The position numbers were made by a program, and so were the translations under genes. A stretch of DNA of 20,098 nt, taken from NCBI GenBank assembly GCA_020650975.1, contig JAIPMN010031673.1, forward strand, positions 1 through 20,098. The letters run 5' to 3'. The notes under the pieces are model-generated. The model ran no database searches and was not told where the DNA came from. It was given only the letters and a program-made list of their open reading frames with translations. Positions 9,659 through 17,651 of this stretch are shown here, piece after piece (position 1 is the first letter of the stretch; each line of letters begins with the position of its first letter). Source of the DNA: Apostichopus californicus (Eukaryota > Echinodermata > Holothuroidea > Aspidochirotida > Stichopodidae).

Positions 9659-10245
9659 TGTTCTAGAGAGAGAAAAAGTCTTAACAAATTTGCACCTGCT
9701 ATGTTATGTAATAGGCAATTACTTTAAAATGACATCTATTGAAATGTTGTAGAGAGTAAAGCAGTCTAACAATTCTGAACTGCTATGTTATGTAATAGGC
9801 AATTACTTTAAAAATGACATATATTGAAATGTTGTAGAGAGTTAAGCAGTCTGACAAGTTTGCACCTGCTGTTATGTAATAGGCAATTGCTTTCAAGTGC
9901 CATCTATTGTTTGCCCAACCATTCTGTTTTTGTTTTGCCAAAATTAGCATGTATTGTATTGAGTTACAGAAGTGTGTTTTTAGAGACAGTGGTCAGTTGT
10001 AAACTGTTCTTCAGAGAAAAAGGTTGAGTGAGAAATAAGTATAAGGCAGAACACAACGAGTTGTAAACTGTTCTTCAGAGAGAAAGGTTAATTAAAAAAT
10101 AGGTAGAAGACAGAACACAACGTGTAAAAGACGGAGAAAAAGAGAAAGAGAAAAAGAGAGAGATAGAGAGTTGAGCAACGAAAAATAAAAAGAGAACCAA
10201 ATTTCCTTTTTGAGTTTCATTTTCACTATGTCTGTCTGGTGAACA
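9659..10245 (+). repeat. BEL 3' LTR (587 bp)
   Basis: Full-length match to 3088-3639, with the same TGTTCTAGAG start, GGTGAACA end and triplicated 85-87-bp unit. It carries 13 extra bases after 'gagaaataa' (about 10039) and about 24 extra bases in the purine-rich block (about 10163-10186). It is 2 bp shorter in the third repeat unit and has a 4-bp 'gtct' duplication near the end. Confidence 0.93.
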
Positions 10246-10420
10246 GTGCTATTGAAGTCACATGCACTGTCTAATTTGAGGAAGAAGTTCTCCGACAAAC
10301 TTGCCCCAAAGTGGCGAGGACCTTGTTAATCAGTCATCGTCTGTGACTTTTGTGCTAGAGGACGTTAAGACAAAGGAGATAAGAATCGCACATGTTGATC
10401 AACTTAGACTCGTGCAGTAG
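10246..10420 (+). pseudogene. Ty3/Gypsy integrase C-terminus (right part)
   Basis: This resumes the Gypsy integrase interrupted at 3087. The first five bases are the duplicated GTGCT target. Reading gives LRKKFSDKLAPKWRGP, the conserved end of the Gypsy integrase, and after a frameshift near 10325 FVLEDVKTKEIRIAHVDQLR, ending at TAG 10418-10420. HVDQLR just before a stop is the usual close of Ty3/Gypsy Pol. Confidence 0.9.
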
Positions 10421-10430
10421 TTAATTCACA

Positions 10431-10445
10431 TTTGGAGGGGGGTAT
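10431..10445 (+). promoter_or_regulatory. Polypurine tract of plus-strand Gypsy
   Basis: The run ttggaggggggta, ten bases after the integrase stop and just before a TGTAGGG start, is the probable plus-strand primer site of the Gypsy element. Confidence 0.6.
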
Positions 10446-10721
10446 TGTAGGGTTCCAGCCTATATAACAATTATCTACTGTATATTGTTACTTTCCTTGT
10501 GCACCTGTTATTATGGTAATTACTTGCAGTGTATCCATGCCCAGATGTTTTTATGTAATCATCTGCTGACTCTGGTCTCATTGTATTATATTATAAACTG
10601 TAAATCTTCCTGTATGTTTGTGATACTAGGTTGCTTGGGTGTGGTTATAACCTTGTGAGTATTAGTTATCTAGGGATATATGTGTGACTGTTAGTGTAGC
10701 CTACTGTAGTAAAGTACTGCA
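10446..10721 (+). repeat. Probable Gypsy 3' LTR
   Basis: The sequence after the polypurine tract begins TGTAGGGTTCC and a matching CA end is available at 10720-10721 (gtactgca). The left edge is supported by the tract; the right edge is a guess because the 5' LTR is not in the window and no target duplication can be verified. Confidence 0.45.
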
Positions 10722-10930
10722 ACGTCACTTCCCTTTCTGGTGGGGCAGTCTTTAAAGGTGGGGTTGGCGAAAGAGAGTCTCGACAAAAAAATTACAATGG
10801 AAAAGATGCTAAAATGCCCGTGGCACAATGGTACCGTTTATTCAGACCTCCGTCTCCTAACTTGGTTCATTAAATATTCTTACACTTATCCTTGCGTTAC
10901 GCAGAACATAAATGTTAGCGCAATTCCTCA
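10722..10930. other. Unassigned spacer
   Basis: Non-coding sequence between the probable Gypsy LTR and the 12-bp minisatellite; part may still belong to the LTR. I see no motif. Confidence 0.4.
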
Positions 10931-11170
10931 ACGCGGCGTCTAAACGCAGCGTAGAACACGGCACTAAACGCAACGCCCAACGCAACGCCCAACGCAGCGT
11001 CCAACGCGGCGCCACACGCAGCGTATGACGCAACGTACAACGCAGCGTAGAACGCAATGTATAACGCGGCGCTAAACGCAACGCCCAACGCAACGCCCAA
11101 CGCGGCGCCGCACGCAGCGTATAACGCAACGTATAACGCGGCGATAAACGGAACGCAAAACACAGCGTCT
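10931..11170. repeat. CpG-rich 12-bp minisatellite
   Basis: About twenty tandem units of consensus acgcarcgycca (acgcaacgccca, acgcagcgtata, acgcggcgctaa and similar), starting at acgcggcg and decaying after acggaacgcaaa. A larger duplication is superimposed: the block starting ggcactaaacgc at 10960 repeats from 11068 (108 bp, nine units). Because 12 is a multiple of three, the minus strand reads as a four-residue repeat (ALRW, TLRS), which I treat as incidental. Confidence 0.9.
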
Positions 11171-11886
11171 AAATATAAAAACAGATTCAAAGCTACAGAT
11201 TTAACTTAACGGTGTCTGCAATGCTTTCTGATAGCTGACCTAGGCTATTCACTAATGTTACTAATTACGGACTAACTGAAATATATCCAATCACAGCAGA
11301 ACACTGATCTCTACTTAAGTACACACATTGTCACGCAATTCAGAGCGCTACTAAATAACGTCAAATGATAGCAATAGGTCAATAACGTTACTCCTAAATA
11401 ATTGGGCGTAATCTCCCTCGGTGAAATATCGCAGTTTGCTAACAATTTATACAACTCAGAAATGTATTCAATAATATTCCGAGCGCTTACAATATCTACG
11501 AACAGTTACACACGGTGCCGTGGTATTGGAAATCTACCAACTTGGATAATAGTAAATGATATGATAACGTACTGTACGTAGACGTCTTGCGAGAATTTGT
11601 CAAAGAGTCCCACGCTGCACGTATTATCAGTTTCTTTTATACTAGCCTGAACAATGGCTTAAGTTTACGCGCGCGGGAATGTTCTACTTCAAAAAACACC
11701 GCCTCAGAGTTGCGGTCATCAGACTTCCGGAGACCGAGAGGCCAGGTGCACGATTGCTTACGTCATAGTAAACAACTTAGGAGGATAACGGGGATTTCCC
11801 GGCAAAGAATTATAACATTACTAAAACAGTTAATACAGCTTATAGAACACCTTTGAAAGCTTAAATACTACGCAAGTTCGGTTACA
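11171..11886 (-). repeat. Probable 3' LTR of minus-strand Gypsy (end not defined)
   Basis: On the minus strand LTR-like DNA starts TGTAACCGAAC at 11886, immediately after a polypurine tract. A TATAAAAG box lies at 11641-11634 and a CRE-like TGACGTAA at 11765-11758, both in orientation and order expected for a U3 promoter. The downstream end could not be fixed because the 5' LTR is outside the window; the stretch from about 11171 to 11500 may be flanking DNA. No open frame with recognisable content occurs here. Confidence 0.45.
11634..11641 (-). promoter_or_regulatory. TATA box of the minus-strand LTR
   Basis: TATAAAAG on the minus strand, about 245 bases into the presumed LTR. It fits a transcription start near the U3/R border. 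Prediction by motif only. Confidence 0.5.
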
Positions 11887-11899
11887 CACCTCCCACCTT
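11887..11899 (-). promoter_or_regulatory. Polypurine tract of minus-strand Gypsy
   Basis: Minus-strand AAGGTGGGAGGTG abuts the TGTAAC start of the LTR-like sequence, about 170 bases after the last ORF of the element. Confidence 0.6.
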
Positions 11900-12071
11900 A
11901 GTTCCTAATGCTTCCTCGCATTTACTTACTTCAAACTAACTATTACTTGAAAAAAATTCTCCTACGTTAGAATAACACGGCTACCACTCTCGTTATCTTA
12001 AAACAATAACGCAGAAAATATTCAGATATTTACATTACAAACATATTTACAAAGTTGTATAAAGAACTGGT

Positions 12072-12722
12072 TCAGTTCCACGCGTCGTTCCTCTGGAATC
12101 TTTCAACCACGACCTTGATTCGTCCATCTGGGAATACGTTAGTGGTCAGCCCTTGTTCCATCTTGCTGTCGTCTTCCAGGTCAACTTTATTCTCTCCTAT
12201 AATGGACAGGGCCGATCGAGGGGCTTGCCGGTTTGACTGTTTGGCCAGTGGGTTGGTGATAACGGATAAAGTTTTCTGCCTGTTCTTTTTCCTCGCCGGT
12301 GTCGTTCGTGGTGTAGGCGGAGGGGACGGGCGATCTTTGCCCTCCCTCTTGTCCTTCCCGTCATTCGGTCCACCAATGTCCTTGATCGAAGATCCAAGTA
12401 GGGAATCCAGTGATGGCAATGAATTTTCCCTCCTCTTGACCTTCGGAGGTGTCTTAACTTTCTTGATCCATGTCTTGATTCTACTTCGTAAGTTGGTAAC
12501 AGTGCAAGGATCTTTCGGTTTAGCATTCTCGGTGTGTCGGCTGGCAGTGTGACGTGTGATGTCGAATCTCCTGTCAGAAGAATAATCACAATGCTGGCAA
12601 GTGAACTGTTGTCGAGGTCTCTCGTGTTTCCCCTTGTAATGGTTTTGAAGATCGACCCTCTTAGAGAACTTCTTACTGCAGCCTGTACAACAGTACTGAA
12701 TCTCGAACTTATCTTTCTCCAT
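12072..12722 (-). CDS. Extra Gypsy ORF with two C2H2 zinc fingers
   Basis: An intact 216-codon ORF that starts 31 bases after the integrase stop and is not part of standard gag-pol. Finger 1 is C12-x2-C15-x12-H28-x4-H33 and finger 2 is C42-x2-C45-x12-H58-x4-H63; both are canonical C2H2 modules. The rest is basic and Ser/Pro-rich, with SPPPTPRTTPARKKNRQK resembling a nuclear localisation signal, and has no transmembrane stretch, so it is not an envelope. The polypyrimidine-CAG directly before its ATG suggests expression from a spliced mRNA. Nucleic-acid binding is the natural inference; the role in the element is unknown. Unlike the neighbouring pol it has no stop or shift. It could also be a captured host gene fragment. 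Confidence 0.75.
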   Translation of the reverse strand: MEKDKFEIQYCCTGCSKKFSKRVDLQNHYKGKHERPRQQFTCQHCDYSSDRRFDITRHTASRHTENAKPKDPCTVTNLRSRIKTWIKKVKTPPKVKRRENSLPSLDSLLGSSIKDIGGPNDGKDKREGKDRPSPPPTPRTTPARKKNRQKTLSVITNPLAKQSNRQAPRSALSIIGENKVDLEDDSKMEQGLTTNVFPDGRIKVVVERFQRNDAWN

Positions 12723-12725
12723 TCT

Positions 12726-12750
12726 CTGAAAAATAAAAATAAATAAAAGA
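12726..12750 (-). promoter_or_regulatory. Splice-acceptor-like site before the zinc-finger ORF
   Basis: Minus-strand sequence ttttatttatttttatttttcag ends with CAG at 12728-12726, three bases before the ATG at 12722-12720. The uninterrupted pyrimidine/AT-rich tract plus CAG is a strong 3' splice site by composition and lies in the short gap after the pol stop (12756-12754). No donor is visible because the 5' part of the element is missing. Confidence 0.6.
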
Positions 12751-12753
12751 ACA

Positions 12754-13422
12754 TTAGGATAACTTTGACATTGTGGAGACTATCTTGGTTTCTATCTCCG
12801 GCTCTCGTGTTGGGATCCATAGAGGGGGATCGTGACCCATGTAAGCATTCAATCGGTCGTGCTGTACCACTTTTGGTCGCATTCTTGGCCCCATCTTAAC
12901 ACGATAGAGTACGTCAGTCAGTTTGTTGAGTACTTTTCCTGGTCCTACCCAGGGTCTCTGCAGTTTAGGGGAGATGCCTTTCTTCTTGGTAGTGTTCAAG
13001 AGCCATATGAGATCTCCATCCTGATAGGTCTGACAAAAGGCTCTCCTGTCATGTAATCTCTTCTGTTTGTTACTCGCCATCTTGAGATGTTTCCTTGCAT
13101 TTTCATGTACTGTCCACAATCGCCGTTCGAGTTCCTCGACGTACTGGTTTAGCGATTTTGTCGTCTCATCAGGTGTCTTCGGGAGGTGAAATTATAACGG
13201 TAGTATGACTTGTCGCCCTAGCAAAAGTTCAGCGGGGGCATACCCTGTACTCTCGTGCTCGGCTGATCTGTATGCCATCATAACAAAGGGAAGCCAGGAA
13301 TCCCAGTCGTTTTGATTCTCGCTTACAACCGTAGACAGCATCGCTTCCAGCGTCCTGTTAAATCTTTCCACCATACCGTCCGATTGCGGGTGAAATGCTG
13401 TAGTCCTGGTCTTAATTTGCAC
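12754..13422 (-). pseudogene. Minus-strand Gypsy integrase, C-terminal part
   Basis: The portion after a frameshift at about 13420 begins with FHPQSDGMVERFNRTL, holding the catalytic Glu, then DWDSWLPFVMMAYRS and TGYAPAELLLGR. A single in-frame TAA at 13194-13192 interrupts it; the same frame continues through a linker to the C-terminal chromo-like domain (KLQRPWVGPGKVLNKL, YRVKM, VVQHDRLN) and stops at 12756-12754. The sequence is typical of the Ty3/Gypsy lineage with GPY/F-type integrase ends. Only one stop in this stretch suggests a younger element than the plus-strand Gypsy. Confidence 0.9.
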
Positions 13423-14454
13423 ATCTGTTGGAACAATTGGGACTCCAACTGTCGTCCTTGGTCTTTGTGAATTTCACCTGGTATTCCGAAGCGACAGAAA
13501 AACTCTTCTACCAAAATATTCGCAACTGTTTCTGCCTCCATATCCGGCATAGCATAAGCCTCCGTCCATTTGCTGAAATAATCTCCTATCACCAGCACAT
13601 ACTTATTTCCCCTGTCTGACACTGGAAGTGGACCGATTATGTCCATAGCGCATCTTTGAAGAGGCTCACCGGAGATATACTGCTTCATTTTCCCCTTCGG
13701 TCTCTTCATAGGGCCCTTTTGTGACGCACAGGTATAACAATTCTTGCACCACTTCTCCACAGCTCGACGGTACCCGCTCCAGTAGAAATGGTCACGTATT
13801 CTACCTAGTGTCTTCCTTCCCATGAGGTGACCAGACAGACGATGGTTGTGAGCATTCTCCAGTATTTCTTCTTGCAGTTCCTGCGTTGCTCCTGTTCCAG
13901 ACTCGAAGCAGCGGTGGAGAACTCCGTCTCGCAGCTGGAGCCGATCCCATTGTGTCCAGTAGTTTCTCAAAGTGGGACTCTCAGATGCGACTTGTTCCCA
14001 CGTCGGCCTCGAGTTCTGAATCTGTTTCCAAAGAACGATAAGTCCAGCATCTTTATCACGAACTTGTATGTCCCTCCATTCTCCGTTCGTTGTGGTCCGA
14101 ATCCATGAGTTCGTCTTCTTCTCGGGCGGTATACCTAGTTCACTGTTAGCCTCTGGGTTGCCGATAACAGTGTCCTCTTCCTTTTCCGTTAACGTGTATA
14201 GTCCTGGTGCTGTAATATCAGATATTTGTTCATTAACACCAACTTCTTCTCTGGCTTCGACCCTTTCGCAGTAGGTACTATCTTCACAAGGTCTTCGTGA
14301 TAAGCCATCAGCATTGCCATGTTGTTTTCCGGGTCTATGTTGTATTTCACAGTCATATGTCATGAAAGTCTCCAACCATCTCGCCACTTGTCCTTGCTGC
14401 ATGGTCAGTTCTCAGGAAGAACTTTCTTCCGTAAAGGTAGTGATGGTAGTGTGG
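13419..14454 (-). pseudogene. Minus-strand Gypsy RNase H tail and integrase core
   Basis: The first recognisable piece is HYLYGRKFFLRTDHA (RNase H, about 14445-14400), then after a small deletion or shift at about 14402 QVARWLETF, HRPGKQHGNADGLSRR. Integrase follows with zinc finger H187-x4-H192 and C222-x2-C225 (residues counted from 14402), first Asp D254 (AMDIIGPLP) and second D314 (HKDQGRQLES). The third catalytic residue lies in the next frame after the shift near 13420. Upstream RT, protease and gag are missing: at 14454 the sequence passes directly into the 3' end of a LINE. Confidence 0.9.
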
Positions 14455-14747
14455 TTTTTACGTACAAAGAGAACGGACCAAAGGTCAACAGAACCAAAAA
14501 AACAATCCCAGTCTGTATAACAACCACCAAAACACCAACTGAAACCCACAAACACAAATCTCTCACTAACCCACATATGTATATAACGTAGCGTTTAACG
14601 TGACATGAAAAGGACCCAAAGGCCAACAGAACCAAAACAATAAATCACTACAAACCAGCCCCAAAAAGCCAACTCCAAACCACAAACAGAAAAACACCCA
14701 CCAACCCATATTATGTAACGACCACACAAACCCCCCACACCTAACAA
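14455..14747 (-). repeat. LINE 3' UTR, copy B (with internal duplication)
   Basis: Follows the ORF2 stop at 14750-14748 and ends GTACGTAAAAA. It matches 16540-16773. Copy B carries extra sequence around 14548-14612 and contains two versions of the ccaaaggnc-aacagaaccaaaa-caa segment (about 14479 and 14618), so the 3' UTR is itself partly duplicated or copy A has lost one unit. Confidence 0.8.
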
Positions 14748-15202
14748 CTAAGTCACTCCACATTTCATCCAGGGAACGCCGTCCCGATAGTAGACGACAG
14801 GCGTGCGCCAGCGTCTACGAAAGGCACTGTCGGGAAGCCGTGCATGGTCCGCCTCCATGCGCAGCCTAATGTGACTTTGCACGAGGGGGACGACAGCCTC
14901 GACCCTCCAGACGTCCCCATCGAAAACTAGGCGGCATCTGCTGTTCCAGATGTGTCTCCTGATGAAAGCGGCAAACAACAACAGCAGATCCCTAACCCAG
15001 GTTGGGCACACAGGGGGCATGAAACCATACAAAACAAAATCACGACTAATGGCCCACTGTGTGAAACCAATAACACCAATAACGAAGCCGTGAAACCATT
15101 CCCACACCAACCGGACAAAGGGACACTTCAGCAAAAGGTGTTGCATAGTCTCGATGGCTTTTCAGCCCACACGGGGACAAATCCCATCACCTAATCGCCA
15201 CT
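14748..15202 (-). pseudogene. LINE ORF2 C-terminus with degenerate CCHC finger
   Basis: The end of ORF2. A Cys/His finger reads LGDGICPRVG, then a TGA where the second Cys is expected, then KAIETMQHLLLKCPF, giving C, (stop), H, C; this post-RT CCHC finger is usual in several LINE clades. It runs on through VWEWFHGF and RRHIWNSRC to VVYYRDGVPWMKCGVT and a TAG. The same last codons terminate the ORF1 fusion in copy A. Confidence 0.75.
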
Positions 15203-15535
15203 TGACTAGGCGAAATGGTTAGTGATGAGGACCCCATGTGCAATCCTCCACGCCAAGTACCGGAGACGGCTATCTAGTGACTTACAACACACAGACCGCC
15301 ACACATCTGGAGGGATGGCGGTTTGGCAAGCCGACGGGCACACAGGCGCGAGCATTGAACGAAACAATGGTGGGTATAACACAGAGGGGGCCACGTTCAG
15401 CAGAACATCTGGCCCACCCTCTTTGATTCTACGAAGTGAGTCCCCAATCTGAGTATACACCCCAGAAGGGTGTGTCGCCTTTGGCCGGTTATTGGAAAAG
15501 GGTCCGGGCCAGTGGGTGGCGAAAAAGAAACCCAC
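15203..15535 (-). pseudogene. LINE ORF2 post-RT region
   Basis: Minus-strand frame ending in VWRSVCCKSLDSRLRYLAWRIAHGVLITNHF, the helical segment that leads into the terminal CCHC finger (LAWR..HG...). It joins the RT piece through a frameshift and a deletion that removes the catalytic YADD box and the RT thumb. Confidence 0.7.
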
Positions 15536-16063
15536 CCCAGAACGTAACTAAAAAGGCAAAGGGAAACGAAGGATTCTCAAACGCAACGAAAACACTCGTG
15601 ACGTCCTTGTATAGTAACGAGACCCAACGAATAAACACTGAGTTCAATCCGAAGGACTCTAAGGTTCTGAACAGGAAGTCGTGATCTACCATGTCAAAGG
15701 CCTTCTCCTGGTCCAAGGAGACCAGTGCACTTGGCAAATCACGAACTTTAACAAACTCTCGTTCAACCAGAGGTTATGTTGAATACACTTGCCTCGCACA
15801 GCACAAGTCTGGAGAGGACCTACAATATCCGGCATCACATCCGCTAAGCGATTTCTTAATGCTTTGGCCAGGATTTTATATTCCACATTTAACAGCGTTA
15901 TTGGACGCCTATTGTTAGGGTCCAAAGGGTCTCCCGACTTTAGGAGAACAATATTTACAAAACGCTGTGTTTGGCTCATGTAATTCAACCGGAAAGCGGT
16001 AGCGAGCACCTCAAGTCCCCACCGAGAACCTCCTCCTTCTTCAGCGCTGCTACCACTGTCCAA
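15489..16063 (-). pseudogene. LINE reverse transcriptase remnant (Tx1-like)
   Basis: Two frames together give the RT fingers and start of palm: VLLKSGDPLDPNNRRPITLL, NVEYKILAKALRNRL, VRGKCIQHN, then after a frameshift near 15730 ALVSLDQEKAFDMVDH with the first catalytic Asp and FLFRTLESFGLNSVFIRW. The sequence breaks off after about FENPSF and the expected RQGCPLSP and YADD motifs are absent, so the enzyme is dead. Confidence 0.88.
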
Positions 16064-16539
16064 AGCTGACCAACGGAGAGATTCGAACCAAAGCTACCGT
16101 TTTTACTATGAGGGGGGCCTTGTCTATACCAGATAACAAGTCTTCCTGGAGATCCTCGCTAACAGCAGCCCTGGAGTACAGGTTCGAAAAGAACGACCCA
16201 AATACCCCTAGGACTGCCTGCGGGCTCTCCACGACGACCCCACCAGGATGACGCACTGCCCTAATTCTGCGGTCAACCACAGACTTGGTGTCGTCCCGGT
16301 AAAAAACCAATAGTGGGCTTCTCGTCCGCCTCAACAAACTGGATTCTGGCACGCACCCGGGCTCCGTGCAGTTTATCATCGAGAAACACACCAAGTGCAT
16401 GTAGATCAGACGATGAAGAACCATCCCTTGTTCTATTGCACAGGGAATGGAACTTTTGTCTACGTTGGTGAGCTCTCTCAACCCAATACCAAATTGCGAA
16501 CTGCTTGATGAGGGACTTGACTTCGTCCCACCAGACTGC
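16050..16539 (-). pseudogene. LINE ORF2 linker between endonuclease and RT
   Basis: Starts with WWDEVKSLIKQFAI at the very edge of the copy and goes on with ERAHQRRQKFHSLC and, in a second frame, SPLLVFYRDDTKSVVDRRIR and SPQAVLGVFGSFFSNLYS. The WWD...K motif and the FF..LYS segment are the usual linker ahead of the RT. At least one frameshift is present. Confidence 0.75.
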
Positions 16540-16773
16540 TTTTTACGTGCAAGGAAAACGGACACGGACCAAAGGTCAACAAAACCAAAAACAATCCCAG
16601 TCTGTTAGACAACCACCATAACCCAACCGAAAACCCACAAACAGAAAGGACAGGAACCAAAACAACAAAGCTCTACAAACCAGACCCAAAAAGCCAACTC
16701 CAAACCACAAACAGAACCCCCCAACCCATATTATGTAACGACCACACAACCCCCTCCCCCCACCACCTAACAA
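16540..16773 (-). repeat. LINE 3' UTR, copy A
   Basis: Matches 14455-14747 in the same orientation: gtcgttacataatatgggtt, the GTT/TGG-rich middle, and the GCACGTAAAAA end. It lacks about 60 bases present in copy B. Confidence 0.85.
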
Positions 16774-17382
16774 CTAACTCACTCCAATATTCATCCGGGG
16801 TACGCCGTCCCGATAGTAGACGACAGGCTTGCGCATTACCTGTTTTCCCAATATGGGTCTTTTCAGGCCCCTGGCAGTGTCCCCCCTTTTCCAACGAGGT
16901 ATCAGAGTTCTTAGCTCCTTGTGAACCTTGTTCGAGTGGACCTCCCTGTCAGGAACAGGGAGTCCACTAGCAAGCATCGTGTCCGGTATAGCGGAAGCGG
17001 CTGCGGGTAGGGTGGAAGGGCCACTCGAGTCAATGAGATCAGTGGCCTGTTTCGTCTCGTCAAACCAATCGGAGGACTCCTTAGCCACAACTAATAAGGC
17101 TGTAGTGCAGTCCTCCATTGGCGAGTCAGAATCTGGGCCACTTAATGTCTCTTGGGCCGGTTGACTCGGGGCCCGACTAGTATCACCGATAGCGGGCGTA
17201 GCTACCGGTGAACCAGTACAAGCGGCATCCTGCGCCGCATGCCACTCCGCTAGTACCATCTCCGCCGTTTTGTCCTGCTCTGCCTCAGTGGGTAGGCTGG
17301 CAGTCTCGGCAAGTTCGATCAGGGGAGAGGTCGGACACGCAAGGGGGAACAAAGCCTCCACCGGGGCGCTAGTGTCGGACAC
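16774..17382 (-). pseudogene. LINE ORF1 middle region fused in frame to ORF2 C-terminal codons
   Basis: An open stretch of 202 codons. It is Ala/Ser/Pro/Thr-rich and acidic (for example SGPDSDSPMEDC), then basic near the end (LIPRWKRGDTARGLKRP), typical of a poorly conserved LINE ORF1 tail after the zinc knuckle. Its last residues VVYYRDGVPRMNIGVS with TAG equal the end of ORF2 in copy B. It is separated from the zinc-knuckle part by a frameshift near 17385. Confidence 0.65.
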
Positions 17383-17565
17383 TGGGCGATGACAGGAGCA
17401 TCAGGTGGTACGGTGTCAGAGGCCGGGACGGGGACCGCTTCAACCACGCCCGTAGCCACTCTCGCGGCGTATGAGCGGTCTGGGCATAAACGGGCCAGAT
17501 GGCCCGTTTTCCCACACGAATTACACACGATATCCCCTTTACACTCGGCCAGGGTATGTTCAGGA
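17319..17565 (-). pseudogene. LINE ORF1 zinc-knuckle fragment
   Basis: Contains one retroviral-type knuckle, CNSCGKTGHLARLC (C-x2-C-x4-H-x4-C, about 17525-17484), preceded by TLAECKGDIV. Such a knuckle in LINE ORF1 binds the element RNA. Coding homology ends upstream at about 17565, where non-element sequence begins, and the frame is lost downstream near 17385. Confidence 0.75.
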
Positions 17566-17651
17566 ATTTAGGGTCAATTCACACAAGACAAGGAACAGAA
17601 ATATTTTAATTTTTTTATCATTCTTTTCTGTTCATGACAATTCTAAAATAG

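Larger units (their letters stand above)
3088..10245 (+). mobile_element. BEL/Pao LTR retrotransposon, full length, inactivated
   Basis: A complete 7158-bp element with LTRs at 3088-3639 and 9659-10245, 5-bp target duplication, primer-binding site at 3645, gag-pol on the plus strand (3980-9320) and a polypurine tract at 9647-9658. The domain order gag, Asp protease, RT, RNase H, integrase, the DUF1759/DUF1758-type gag-protease features and the D,D-49-E integrase define the BEL/Pao superfamily. No env-like ORF follows the integrase. Five frameshifts and one in-frame stop disable the coding region. The two LTRs differ by about eleven substitutions over some 540 aligned positions (near 2%) plus several indels, suggesting moderate age. 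It sits inside an older Gypsy integrase gene. Confidence 0.93.
14455..16539 (-). mobile_element. 5'-truncated Tx1-like LINE (copy B)
   Basis: A minus-strand non-LTR element starting in the linker between endonuclease and RT (16539) and ending at minus-strand ACGTAAAAA at 14455. It lacks ORF1 and the endonuclease, and its ORF2 is broken. The RT motif LDQEKAFDMVDH is the form seen in Tx1-clade LINEs, on which I base the family call. The 3' end shares its terminal sequence with copy A at 16540. No target duplication could be found. Confidence 0.8.
16540..17565 (-). mobile_element. Internally deleted LINE: ORF1 joined to ORF2 tail (copy A)
   Basis: Minus-strand element made of partial ORF1 (17565-16836), the last codons of ORF2 (16835-16774) and the LINE 3' UTR ending ACGTAAAAA at 16540. 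Homology to copy B begins abruptly at the shared gcgcancctgtcgtctacta, so a large internal deletion joined ORF1 to the end of ORF2 in frame. This layout resembles HAL1-type half-LINEs. Its tail abuts copy B with no intervening sequence. Confidence 0.7.

Noticed and set aside
9824-10027. Open frame inside the 3' LTR
   Set aside because: Lies within the LTR; absent as an intact frame in the 5' LTR and without motif.
10857-11190. Minus-strand frames with Ala/Arg/Leu-rich four-residue repeats
   Set aside because: Produced by the 12-bp minisatellite, whose period is a multiple of three.
12055-12552. 165-codon plus-strand open frame
   Set aside because: Antisense of the C2H2 ORF, which has two canonical fingers and a better start.
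12072-12722. Env-type gene in the minus-strand Gypsy
   Set aside because: No signal peptide, transmembrane stretch or furin-like site; two C2H2 fingers and a basic tail instead.
15206-15452. Plus-strand open frames around 15222-15452
   Set aside because: Antisense of the LINE post-RT region; no independent motif.
16540-16773. Region as the spacer between ORF1 and ORF2 of one intact LINE
   Set aside because: It repeats at the 3' end of copy B, ends in the same terminal A-tract, and is followed by the middle of ORF2 with the endonuclease missing.
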